59,990 nucleotides of DNA from an uncultured Gammaproteobacteria bacterium (lineage in GTDB: Bacteria > Pseudomonadota > Gammaproteobacteria > Steroidobacterales > UBA11654), in the NCBI GenBank assembly GCA_902634075.1, contig CACPJA010000005.1:1-59990 (forward strand), in the 5' to 3' direction. Numbering within the stretch: position 1 is the stretch's first letter; the number at the start of each line of letters is the position of its first letter. This document shows, piece by piece, positions 8,642-17,264 of the stretch. The position numbers and the translations under genes were made by a program. The notes under the pieces were generated by a model. That model did no database searches. It was not told the origin of the DNA and worked only from the letters and a program-made list of their open reading frames with translations.

Positions 8642-9804
8642 ACCAGAAGAAAATGAAAACAAAGAAAACATTGGCTATTAATCTTCTTTATAACCCAAGT
8701 GGAGGTTCATTAGAGCAGATTAAAAAGATACTTGAGAATCTTGAAGAGTATAAGTTTGACTCATATATAATCTATACAATACCTAGTAATTTGAATCTGA
8801 TTAATGATTCTTTTTCAAATAAAGTGAGAACCAGGTCTTTCAAATTTGCTCAATATAATCTCATCACTAGAACAATCTTTGAGCAATTATTTTTACCATT
8901 TTATTTATTTATAGATGACGTAACTATCTTATTTTGCCCTGGAAATATTGCCCCAATCTTTTCACTAACAAAAAAAGCACAATGGATAGGAACTATAGGA
9001 CCTTTTGAAAAAGAATTTGTGAAAATATATTCTCAATATTCCTTATGGAAAAGGTTTGTCCTTTTTTTTAACAAAGTACTTATGTTGTCTTCAGCAAAAA
9101 CATCAGACCATGTTTTCTTTGAATCCTTTTATACAAGAGATATGTTCGTAAGAAAATATAATTTTCATAAACAAAAAGCATCAGTTTTACAAATAGGTAG
9201 AGATGATTATTTTAAACCTGAAAAGATTATTAAAAATAAAGAATACTCATCTCTTTTAGCAAAAAAATATATTTTATCAGTTTCTCATTTGTATCCCTAT
9301 AAAAACATAGAGACGCTCATACATTCTTTCAAAGAAATCTCATTAAATCATAAAAGCTTAAATTTAGTTCTGGCTGGATCTACCCAAAACCAGGAGTATC
9401 TAGATAATTTAAATAAACTAGTGGATGATTATAACTTACAAGATAATGTTTTTTTTCTAGGTAATTTAGATCGCTTTCAACTAAGGCAATTTTACTCAAA
9501 TTGCTATGCTTTGATTTTTACATCTCCTTTTGAGAATTTTGCTTATACCCTTGTTGAGGCAATGTCATGTGGTGCTCCAATTATAAGTACTAATACAACA
9601 GCTATGCCAGAAACATGCAGTGATGCAGCTATTTATTTTGAGCCTTATTCTGTTGATGATTTATCTCAAAAAGTTAACCTAGTCCTTGTTAAACAGAATT
9701 TAAGAGAGAAACTTTCAAACAAATCAATGAAAAGATCGAATGAATTGGAAACATATAAGACTATAAATATAAAAACTAATACAATATTGCAATCCCTTCT
9801 CTGA
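8638..9804 (+). CDS. glycosyltransferase family 4
   Basis: A GT-B-fold retaining transferase of 388 aa. The C-terminal half has the hallmarks: VSHLYPYKNIETLI at the start of the second Rossmann domain, LAGSTQN, VFFLGNLDR, and the E-x7-E motif in the segment FAYTLVEAMSCGAPIIS followed by TAMPE. The N-terminal half has the expected PSGGSLEQI glycine loop. It starts at the ATGA overlap with the GT2 gene. An 11-bp inverted repeat brackets its 3' end and the following 79-bp gap. Sugar donor unknown. Confidence 0.87.
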   Translation: MNQKKMKTKKTLAINLLYNPSGGSLEQIKKILENLEEYKFDSYIIYTIPSNLNLINDSFSNKVRTRSFKFAQYNLITRTIFEQLFLPFYLFIDDVTILFCPGNIAPIFSLTKKAQWIGTIGPFEKEFVKIYSQYSLWKRFVLFFNKVLMLSSAKTSDHVFFESFYTRDMFVRKYNFHKQKASVLQIGRDDYFKPEKIIKNKEYSSLLAKKYILSVSHLYPYKNIETLIHSFKEISLNHKSLNLVLAGSTQNQEYLDNLNKLVDDYNLQDNVFFLGNLDRFQLRQFYSNCYALIFTSPFENFAYTLVEAMSCGAPIISTNTTAMPETCSDAAIYFEPYSVDDLSQKVNLVLVKQNLREKLSNKSMKRSNELETYKTINIKTNTILQSLL

Positions 9805-9869
9805 GTTTTTCTTAGATCTGTATCTTCTAAAATTTGTTCTGTTTGGTTTAAAAAGGATAATATTGTATT
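9778..9869. repeat. 11-bp inverted repeat around the GT4/dehydrogenase gap
   Basis: AATACAATATT at 9778-9788, inside the last codons of the GT4 gene, is the exact reverse complement of AATATTGTATT at 9859-9869, just before the two-domain dehydrogenase start. The arms are 70 bp apart and could close a long hairpin over the whole intergenic gap in the transcript. All bases but one per arm are A/T, so chance cannot be excluded. There is no U-run, so it is not an ordinary terminator. Confidence 0.4.
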
Positions 9870-9883
9870 AACAACTATAAGAA

Positions 9884-12034
9884 ATGAAGCAAATACTACA
9901 AAATCTATCAAATGGAGAAACATCTCTAGTAGAAACCCCTTGTCCTAAAAATGTTAATGGAAGCTTGCTTATTGAGACTAGAAATACAGTGGTGTCTCTA
10001 GGAACAGAGAGAATGCTTGTTGAGTTTAGTGAGGCTAATTATCTTAATAAAGCAAGACAACAGCCAGATAAAGTCAGAGAAGTCTTAAGTAAAATAAAAA
10101 CAGATGGTTTTTTGCAAACTGCCGATGCAGTAAGGTCAAAATTAGATCAGCCTATATCTTTAGGCTATTGCAATTCAGGAATAGTTATGGAGAGTTCTGT
10201 GGAGACTTTTTCAGTTGGAGATAGAGTGGTATCAAACGGTAATCACGCAGAAGTTGTTAGAGTTCCTAAAAATTTATGTGCAAAAATTCCTGATAATGTT
10301 GATGATGAATCAGCTGCTTTTACTGTTCTTGGATCTATTGCTCTCCAGGGTATTAGGCTTGCTAAGCCTACACTAGGAGAGTGTTTCATTGTATCAGGAT
10401 TGGGAATGATAGGCTTAATTACAGTTCAGTTATTAAGAGCAAACGGCTGCCGTGTTCTGGGTATCGACTTAAATTCTGAAAGGTGCGCCATTGCAAGAAA
10501 GTTTGGCGCTCAAACTGTCGATATGTCAAAAGGTGAAGACCCCATAGCTATTGCTAATATTTTTAGCAAAGGCAGAGGTGTTGACGGGGTGCTAATTGCA
10601 GCTTCTAGCAATAGTGATGAGATTATTCATCAAGCAGCTACAATGACTAGGAAACAGGGAAGAATAGTCTTAGTTGGAGTAGTTAATCTTAATCTGAGAA
10701 GAGATGATTTTTATGAGAAGGAAATAACTTTCCAAGTTTCTGCATCTTACGGACCTGGTCGTTATGACCAAGAATATGAAGACAAGGGAAAAGATTATCC
10801 TTTTGGATATGTAAGATGGACAGAGCAAAGAAACTTTGAAGCTATTTTAGATATGCTTTCTATAGGTGTTCTTGATTTTAGTTCCTTGATTTCGCATCGA
10901 TTCAAGATTGACAAAGCAATTGAAGCTTATAGTTTATTAAAAGATAAAAAAGCATTAGGAATAGTTATTGAGTATCCCAAAAAAGGAAAGGACCAATTGA
11001 TAGAGGATAACCTATTACTTTCTGAAAAAATTCCGTTAAATTTTTCACATTCATTGCCAAGAATAGGCTTTATTGGCGCCGGTAATTATGCTTCAAGAAC
11101 TCTGATACCTGCGTTTAAGAATTCAGATGCATATCTAGATACCTTGATGTCAATAGGTGGTATTAATGCTCTCCATCATGGAAAAAATAATGGTTTTAAG
11201 TCAGTAACTACAGAATCAAGTAATTTGCTAGAAAATAAAAATATTAACACTGTAGTAATAGCGACAAGACACAATCAACATGCTCAACAAGTTATCGAAG
11301 GCCTTGAAGCTAAAAAAAATATATTCGTTGAAAAGCCTTTAGCTTTAACTATAGGGGAATTAGATTTAATTGATAAAGCTTATAAAAAGGTCAACAACAA
11401 TAAAAACAAGGGTAAGAATGTAAGGTTGATGGTCGGATTTAATAGAAGGTTTGCTCCACACATATTAAAAATGAAAGAGTTATTAGAAAAAAAACCAGAT
11501 TCCAAAACTATTTTAATGACAATAAATTCAGGATTGATTCCAGAAGATCATTGGATACATGACAAAAAAGTTGGGGGAGGTGTTATTTTGGGAGAGGGAT
11601 GTCATTTTATAGATCTTATGAGGTTCTTAATTGGTTCGCCCATACTGGATTTCAAGGTCACTCAAACAAAAGATCCAAGACTAATCAACACATCTAATAT
11701 TAATGCCGTTATAAATTTAATCTTTGATGGAGGATCATTAGGAACAATAAATTACTATACGAATGGGGGTAATATTTTCCAAAAAGAAAGAATTGAAGTG
11801 TTTTCTGGAAATTCCGTGCTACAAATGAATAATTATAGATCTTTGCAAGGCTATGGATGGGATGGATTTAAAAAATTTACTACATTTAAACAAGACAAAG
11901 GACAAAATAATTGCGTTAATTCATTTACAAAATCTATAGCTAAAGGATTACCTTCACCTATTGGATATGATGAAATAATGGAAACTTCTAAAGCTGCAAT
12001 AGAGATAGCACAAGAATTATCCAATAAATATTAA
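9884..12034 (+). CDS. fused medium-chain dehydrogenase and Gfo/Idh/MocA-type oxidoreductase
   Basis: A 716-aa two-domain enzyme. Residues 1 to about 365 form a medium-chain dehydrogenase/reductase (SLGTERMLVEFS, then VSGLGMIGLITVQLL as the cofactor-binding motif), without an obvious GHE catalytic-zinc motif. Residues from about 393 form a Gfo/Idh/MocA dehydrogenase with a second Rossmann motif, GFIGAGNYA at 395-403, and the family's EKP in FVEKPLAL. Such bi-domain oxidoreductases are found in bacterial polysaccharide loci, commonly next to a heparinase-like gene, as here (8 bp downstream). It probably carries out a paired oxidation and reduction on a nucleotide sugar or glycan; no substrate is evident. 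No signal peptide. Confidence 0.82.
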   Translation: MKQILQNLSNGETSLVETPCPKNVNGSLLIETRNTVVSLGTERMLVEFSEANYLNKARQQPDKVREVLSKIKTDGFLQTADAVRSKLDQPISLGYCNSGIVMESSVETFSVGDRVVSNGNHAEVVRVPKNLCAKIPDNVDDESAAFTVLGSIALQGIRLAKPTLGECFIVSGLGMIGLITVQLLRANGCRVLGIDLNSERCAIARKFGAQTVDMSKGEDPIAIANIFSKGRGVDGVLIAASSNSDEIIHQAATMTRKQGRIVLVGVVNLNLRRDDFYEKEITFQVSASYGPGRYDQEYEDKGKDYPFGYVRWTEQRNFEAILDMLSIGVLDFSSLISHRFKIDKAIEAYSLLKDKKALGIVIEYPKKGKDQLIEDNLLLSEKIPLNFSHSLPRIGFIGAGNYASRTLIPAFKNSDAYLDTLMSIGGINALHHGKNNGFKSVTTESSNLLENKNINTVVIATRHNQHAQQVIEGLEAKKNIFVEKPLALTIGELDLIDKAYKKVNNNKNKGKNVRLMVGFNRRFAPHILKMKELLEKKPDSKTILMTINSGLIPEDHWIHDKKVGGGVILGEGCHFIDLMRFLIGSPILDFKVTQTKDPRLINTSNINAVINLIFDGGSLGTINYYTNGGNIFQKERIEVFSGNSVLQMNNYRSLQGYGWDGFKKFTTFKQDKGQNNCVNSFTKSIAKGLPSPIGYDEIMETSKAAIEIAQELSNKY

Positions 12035-12042
12035 GTTCTCTC

Positions 12043-13710
12043 ATGTTTTATATCTTTAAGAAAGCCAGACGTTATTGGCATACAGTTAAGTATTTAAAGC
12101 CTATTCAGATACTAGGTCAAATCAAGAAAAGAACTTTCCTAAAAAGGAATAAAGTATCCTTAGAAATTGACATTGATGTTAATAAAAGAACCAGCAAATG
12201 GATTTATCCTCCTCGAAAAAAACAATCCATGTTTAAATTTAAAGAATTCAATTTTTTTGATGAACAGCGAAAGATAGTCCATCAGAATGATTGGAACTCA
12301 GTATCAAATTCAAAATTATGGCTTTATAATTTGCACTACTTTGATGACTTATTGTCAGTTCATTCAAAAGATCGTAAAGAAGACCATAAGAAAATTATAC
12401 ACTCTTGGATTGATCAAAATACACCCTTCGAAGATATAGGTTGGGACCCATACCCAACTTCACTCAGAATAGTTAATTGGATTAAATGGTCAATGGAAGA
12501 TAATAATCTTTGTGGGAAATCATTAGAGTCATTAGCAATACAAGCAAGATATCTATTTAATAATATGGAAACACATCTTCTCGGGAATCATCTTTTGGCT
12601 AACGCTAAAGCATTAATTTTTTCAGGTTTATTTTTTAACACTTCAGAGTCGAATATTTGGTATTCAAAAGGAATAAAGATTTTCAAAAGAGAACTAAAAG
12701 AACAGATCTTATTTGATGGCGGTCATTTTGAGCTTTCAACTATGTATCACTCAATTATTCTTGAAGATATATTAGATGTTATTAATTTACACCAAGCCTT
12801 AGATATTAAATTAGACATTGACTTGACCGAAACACTTAGGAGCATGGTTTCCTGGTTAAAAGTCATGTGTCACCCTGATCAGCAAATTAGTTTTTTTAAT
12901 GACGCATCTTTTGGAATAGCATCGGCACCAGAGGATTTATTAGATTATGCAACTAGCCTTTTTCCCAAAGAAGAGAGTGTACTAAGAAAGAAACCAAAGC
13001 TTGGCTTTATAGATCTTATTGCTAGTGGATATTCAAGATTATCTAATCAAAGTGCAGTTCTAATTGTCGATAGAGCAAAGATAGGAGCAGATTATATACC
13101 TGGCCATGCCCATGCAGATACATTAAGTTTTGAAATGTCATTGTTTGGGAAAAGAGTAATAGTTAATTCAGGTACTTCTACATATGAATATACTGATGAA
13201 AGAGCTAATCAAAGGGCGACACATAGTCATTCTTCCGTAGTTATAGATAAAGCCAATTCAAGCGAAGTCTGGAGTAGTTTTAGAGTTGGGAGACGAGCAG
13301 AAATTATCAATAAACATAATAATATTACCGACCAGAAAATTGATATTAAAGGATCGCATGATGGTTATACCTTTTTAAAAGGAAGCCCTATCCATGAAAG
13401 GAATTGGATATTAGAAAATAACTGCCTGATATTGAAAGATAGTATAGAGGGATTGGGAAAGCATTTAGTTGAGATTAACTTCTGTTTTCACCCAGATATA
13501 AATTTAACTAAAGTTGGAGAAAATGAAGTCTTAATAGATTCAGATGAAAACCTTGTAAGCATGGAATTTTCTGAATCTGGAAAATTAAATATAGAAGAAA
13601 CATATTACTATCCCGAATTCGGTAAATATATACAAAATAAAAAACTTATATATAGTTTCAATATAAATTTACCTATAAAGGTTGAGACACATATTATTTG
13701 GAAACCTTAA
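12043..13710 (+). CDS. heparinase II/III-like protein
   Basis: 555 aa. The N-terminal part is an (alpha/alpha) toroid (LWLYNLHYFDDL, then WDPYPTSLRIVNWIKW), and the C-terminal part is the heparinase II/III beta-sandwich region with GHAHADTLSFEMSLFGKR and VNSGTSTYEY. These match polysaccharide lyases that cleave uronic-acid-containing chains. I see no signal peptide; the start MFYIFKKARRYWHTVKYLKP is basic, not secretory, so the protein looks cytoplasmic or membrane-attached. It sits within a biosynthetic operon directly after the two-domain oxidoreductase. A role in chain editing, or a repurposed non-lytic role, is inferred rather than shown. Confidence 0.8.
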   Translation: MFYIFKKARRYWHTVKYLKPIQILGQIKKRTFLKRNKVSLEIDIDVNKRTSKWIYPPRKKQSMFKFKEFNFFDEQRKIVHQNDWNSVSNSKLWLYNLHYFDDLLSVHSKDRKEDHKKIIHSWIDQNTPFEDIGWDPYPTSLRIVNWIKWSMEDNNLCGKSLESLAIQARYLFNNMETHLLGNHLLANAKALIFSGLFFNTSESNIWYSKGIKIFKRELKEQILFDGGHFELSTMYHSIILEDILDVINLHQALDIKLDIDLTETLRSMVSWLKVMCHPDQQISFFNDASFGIASAPEDLLDYATSLFPKEESVLRKKPKLGFIDLIASGYSRLSNQSAVLIVDRAKIGADYIPGHAHADTLSFEMSLFGKRVIVNSGTSTYEYTDERANQRATHSHSSVVIDKANSSEVWSSFRVGRRAEIINKHNNITDQKIDIKGSHDGYTFLKGSPIHERNWILENNCLILKDSIEGLGKHLVEINFCFHPDINLTKVGENEVLIDSDENLVSMEFSESGKLNIEETYYYPEFGKYIQNKKLIYSFNINLPIKVETHIIWKP

Positions 13711-13728
13711 TTAAAAGAAAGGCATCTT

Positions 13729-14859
13729 TTGAAAAAAATCTTATCAGTATTTGGAACTAGACCTGAAGCTATAAAAACTATTCCAGTTATGAAGGAATTA
13801 TCTAATAGTTTTAATGTGGTTAATTGTGTTTCTGCACAGCATAGAGAAATGCTTGATCAAGTCCTATCTTTCTTTGAGATTCAGCCAGATTACGATTTAA
13901 ACACTATGATAAAAGCACAAGATTTGTTTGATATCACTGTTAATATTCTAAATGAAGTCAAAAAAGTACTTATAAAAGAAGAACCAGACTTGGTAGTTGT
14001 TCAAGGCGATACAACTACAACAATGTCAGTTGCTTTAGCCTCATATTATTTAAAGATACCACTAGCTCATATAGAAGCTGGCCTAAGAACTTATAATATA
14101 TATTCTCCATATCCGGAGGAGGTTAATAGGCAAATAGTTAGCAGGATCGCTAGTGTTCATTTCTCTCCCACAGAGACTGCAAAACAAAATTTAATTAAAG
14201 AAGGTATTTCTGAAGAATTAATTTTTGTAACTGGCAATACTGTCATAGATTCGATTTTATATACAATTGAAAAAACTCAAGCAGAAGGTTTTGAGCAACA
14301 GTTCACAAAAAAATTTCCTTTTTTATATAACCATAGTGATAAGAGTGGGTCAGTTATTTTAATTACTGGTCATAGGAGAGAGAGTTTTGGCAGAGGATTT
14401 GAGCAAATATGCTATGCTATAAAAGAATTAGCTGAGATATACCCAAACTTCAAATTTGTTTATCCTGTTCACCTTAATCCAAATGTTAGAGAGCCAGTAA
14501 ACAAAATTTTATCTAATCAATCAAATATTTTCTTAATCGAACCTTTAGGATACTCAGATTTTGTCATGTTAATGAGTAAATCTTATATTATTCTTACTGA
14601 TAGTGGAGGCATACAGGAGGAAGCATCGTCTTTAGATATACCAGTATTAGTTATGAGAGAGGTTACAGAGAGAGTTGAGGCTATTGAAACTGGAGTAGCT
14701 AAATTAATTGGCACAAATAAAGACTCAATAATAGAATCTGCAAAAGATATTTTAGAGGATGATGAGAAATATAAACTAATGGCAAATGGCTCCAATCCTT
14801 ATGGCGATGGAACGGCGAGTGTCAAAATAAAAGAGATTATTGAAAATTTAGAATTATGA
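13729..14859 (+). CDS. wecB: UDP-N-acetylglucosamine 2-epimerase (non-hydrolysing)
   Basis: Interconverts UDP-GlcNAc and UDP-ManNAc. The N-terminal SVFGTRPEAIKTIPVM is diagnostic, followed by VVQGDTTTTMS, HIEAGLRTYN and PYPEEVNRQ, and later ITGHRRESFG and LTDSGGIQEEA. Length of 376 aa fits the family. The start is TTG at 13729 with a purine-rich stretch (aaaagaaagg) upstream. It overlaps wecC through ATGA. Together the two genes make UDP-ManNAcA, a common component of enterobacterial common antigen-like glycans and many capsules. Confidence 0.93.
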   Translation: MKKILSVFGTRPEAIKTIPVMKELSNSFNVVNCVSAQHREMLDQVLSFFEIQPDYDLNTMIKAQDLFDITVNILNEVKKVLIKEEPDLVVVQGDTTTTMSVALASYYLKIPLAHIEAGLRTYNIYSPYPEEVNRQIVSRIASVHFSPTETAKQNLIKEGISEELIFVTGNTVIDSILYTIEKTQAEGFEQQFTKKFPFLYNHSDKSGSVILITGHRRESFGRGFEQICYAIKELAEIYPNFKFVYPVHLNPNVREPVNKILSNQSNIFLIEPLGYSDFVMLMSKSYIILTDSGGIQEEASSLDIPVLVMREVTERVEAIETGVAKLIGTNKDSIIESAKDILEDDEKYKLMANGSNPYGDGTASVKIKEIIENLEL

Positions 14860-16112
14860 ATGTAGCTATTTTTGGCCTTGGATACATCGGACTACCAACT
14901 GCTGCCTTGGTGGCATCTTCTGGCACTAATGTAGTAGGAATAGATAATAATACAAACATTATTAATAATATCAGTAAAGGCGACATTATTAATTTTGAGG
15001 CTAACCTTAAAGAGTCTGTTTTAAAAGTTTTAGATAATGGAAATCTAAAAGTTACAGACCAGCCTACATCAGCTGAAATATATGTCGTAACTGTCCCTAC
15101 CCCAATAGATAATAAAAACTGCCCTGATCTTTCATATGTGAAAGAAGTCACGAAGACAATTGCTCCTATGCTGATTAAAGGCAATATGATTATTCTAGAA
15201 TCAACACTTCCTGTGGGAGGAACTGAAAAAATGATCGAATGGTTGCTTGAGGAAAGGGTGGATTTAAATATTCCTTTCAACTCTTCTGAACATTCTATAG
15301 AAACCGATATAAACATTGCTTATTGTCCGGAAAGAGTTCTTCCGGGCAATATTTTAAAAGAGTTAATAAATAACGATAGAATTATTGGTGGATTAACTGA
15401 GGAGTGTTCTCAAAAAGCATATGAGTTTTACAAAGGATTTGTTAATGGGGATTGCTTAAAAACAAATATAAAAACTGCTGAGCTATGTAAGTTAGTAGAG
15501 AATTCTTATAGGGATGTAAATATTGCATTTGCAAATGAATTATCTCTTATATGTGAGGAAGAGAATATTGATGTCTGGGAGCTGATAGAGTTAGCAAATA
15601 AGCATCCTAGGGTTGAAATCTTAAAACCCGGTCCAGGAGTCGGCGGCCACTGTATCGCAATTGATCCATGGTTTATTGTGGATAACAATCAAGAAATCTC
15701 TCAAATAATTAAAACAGCAAGGATAGTTAATGATAGCATCCCTGCTAGTGTAATTAAGAAAGTTCAAGTTGAGATAACAAAACAGAAAAAACCAATAAAT
15801 AAGATTGTTATTGCTACTTTAGGCTTGACTTATAAGGCAAACGTTGATGATACGAGAGAAAGTCCTGCGTTAGAAATCTCCAAACAGATCGATAATATGG
15901 ATATTCTTAAACAGCTTGTAGTAGAGCCAAATATCAAAGAACTTCCTAAGGAGCTTAATAGTACAAAGACTTCTATTTCTTCATTAGTTGCTGCTATAAA
16001 TCAATCAGACATCTTGGTTTTATTGGTTGACCATAAAGAGTTTTATGACATTGATAGAACTAAACTCAGTGATAAAATTATTGTTGACACGAAAGGCATT
16101 CTAAGGAATTAA
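14856..16112 (+). CDS. wecC: UDP-N-acetyl-D-mannosamine dehydrogenase
   Basis: A nucleotide-sugar dehydrogenase that oxidises UDP-ManNAc to UDP-ManNAcA in two NAD-dependent steps. The N-terminal Rossmann motif is FGLGYIGLPTAAL, with VTVPTPID and AYCPERVLPG in the middle. The catalytic cysteine is C266 in GPGVGGHCIAIDPWF; the IAIDPWFIV wording favours the WecC/WbpA branch over UDP-glucose dehydrogenases (Ugd). The C-terminal UDP-binding domain starts near LGLTYKANVDDTRESP. 418 aa, normal. The 4-nt overlap with wecB confirms a shared pathway. Its uronate product is a plausible target for the heparinase-like protein upstream. Confidence 0.93.
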   Translation: MNVAIFGLGYIGLPTAALVASSGTNVVGIDNNTNIINNISKGDIINFEANLKESVLKVLDNGNLKVTDQPTSAEIYVVTVPTPIDNKNCPDLSYVKEVTKTIAPMLIKGNMIILESTLPVGGTEKMIEWLLEERVDLNIPFNSSEHSIETDINIAYCPERVLPGNILKELINNDRIIGGLTEECSQKAYEFYKGFVNGDCLKTNIKTAELCKLVENSYRDVNIAFANELSLICEEENIDVWELIELANKHPRVEILKPGPGVGGHCIAIDPWFIVDNNQEISQIIKTARIVNDSIPASVIKKVQVEITKQKKPINKIVIATLGLTYKANVDDTRESPALEISKQIDNMDILKQLVVEPNIKELPKELNSTKTSISSLVAAINQSDILVLLVDHKEFYDIDRTKLSDKIIVDTKGILRN

Positions 16113-17215
16113 TGGATAATGAAGTCTCATGTGAATGTCTAGTAATAGGTGCTGGAGCTATTGGTTTGGCTTGTGGAGCTGAATTATCCAAGAAAGGCAT
16201 TGAGGTTATTGTACTAGATTCAGAATCTAATCCTCTTCAACACGCTAGCAGTCATAATTCTGAAGTTATTCATGCAGGAATATATTATAAACCAGGTAGC
16301 CTAAAGGCTAAATTTTGCACTGAAGGGAATGAAAGACTATATAGCTACTGTGACGCTAGAGGTATTAATTATAAAAAGCTAGGGAAACTTATTGTTTTAG
16401 GTAAGGATGATAATCAATCTATACTTGAAAGAATTTTTGAAAATGCAGAAGCTAACGCAGTCAAAGATATTTATTTTCTTGAGAAAGACGCAATACAAAA
16501 AATTGAACCAGCAATCAATAATCCAGCAGCTTTATTTTCTAAAACTAGCGGTATATTTGATAGCCATGGGTTTTGTTTGAGTCTAGAAGCAGAGATTCAG
16601 AAAAATGGAGGTAATATCATAATGAATTCTCCTGTAATAAATGGCTATCAAAATAAAGAAAGTTGGAATTTGGAAATTGGAGGAAGATCACCATGTAATT
16701 TAAAGACAGAGATGGTAATTAATGCCTCAGGTTTTAACTCAATAAATGTTGCAAAAAAATTAGGAGTAAGCATTGATTTAGATTCGTTATTCTTTATCGG
16801 ACATTATTATCAGTATAATGGTAAGAACCCATTTAATCATCTGATATACCCCGTACCAGATATTTTTGGACTTGGCATACATACTTCATTAGATTTAAGC
16901 GGCAAGATCCGTTTCGGCCCAGACGCAGAATTAATTCAAGAATATAAATATACTTTTAATGATTCTGAAGAAAGGCGGAGAAGCTTTATTCAATCTATTA
17001 GTACGTATTTTCCTAAATTCAACCCAGATCTTATGACACCAGACTTCGTTGGAATTAGAACAAGATCTGAAATGAATCACAATGACGCCGATTTCTCTAT
17101 TCTTTTTGAAGAAGATCATGGACTTTCAGGGCTTGTTAATCTAGCTAATATAGAGTCCCCAGGATTAACATCGTCATTAGCCATTGCAAACTATGTTTCT
17201 AAACGATTGTTATAA
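16112..17215 (+). CDS. L-2-hydroxyglutarate dehydrogenase/oxidase-like flavoprotein
   Basis: A 367-aa FAD enzyme with glycine motif VIGAGAIGLACG (glycines at 13, 15, 18). The signature SSHNSEVIHAGIYYKPGSLK near residue 47 is the hallmark of the L2HGDH/LhgO family; FIGHYYQYNG and a PGLTSSLAIA C-terminal FAD contact also fit. The start overlaps the wecC stop by one base (TAATG). Its place in a sugar operon is odd. One possible reason is removal of 2-hydroxyglutarate made when a sugar dehydrogenase recycles its NADH with 2-oxoglutarate, as reported for WbpB-type enzymes; another is oxidation of a different 2-hydroxyacid. Family assignment is firm, the pathway role is inferred. Confidence 0.8.
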   Translation: MDNEVSCECLVIGAGAIGLACGAELSKKGIEVIVLDSESNPLQHASSHNSEVIHAGIYYKPGSLKAKFCTEGNERLYSYCDARGINYKKLGKLIVLGKDDNQSILERIFENAEANAVKDIYFLEKDAIQKIEPAINNPAALFSKTSGIFDSHGFCLSLEAEIQKNGGNIIMNSPVINGYQNKESWNLEIGGRSPCNLKTEMVINASGFNSINVAKKLGVSIDLDSLFFIGHYYQYNGKNPFNHLIYPVPDIFGLGIHTSLDLSGKIRFGPDAELIQEYKYTFNDSEERRRSFIQSISTYFPKFNPDLMTPDFVGIRTRSEMNHNDADFSILFEEDHGLSGLVNLANIESPGLTSSLAIANYVSKRLL

Positions 17216-17233
17216 TTACAATTCTGATATAAT
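17207..17233 (+). promoter_or_regulatory. predicted extended -10 promoter for gmhA
   Basis: TGATATAAT at 17225-17233 is a perfect extended -10 element. A weak TTGTTA at 17207-17212 stands 15 bp upstream of the -10 hexamer; extended -10 promoters tolerate a poor -35. It is 31 bp upstream of the gmhA ATG, whose ribosome site AGAGGA lies at about 17252-17257. It would let gmhA and the genes after it be transcribed independently of the upstream sugar genes. Confidence 0.5.
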
Positions 17234-17264
17234 CTCCTACTTAAAAGATCCAGAGGAATAGACT

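Noticed and set aside
14837-15316. Open frame of 159 codons on the - strand
   Set aside because: Antisense to wecC, whose conserved motifs cover the region; Ser/Ile-rich composition is typical of a shadow frame.
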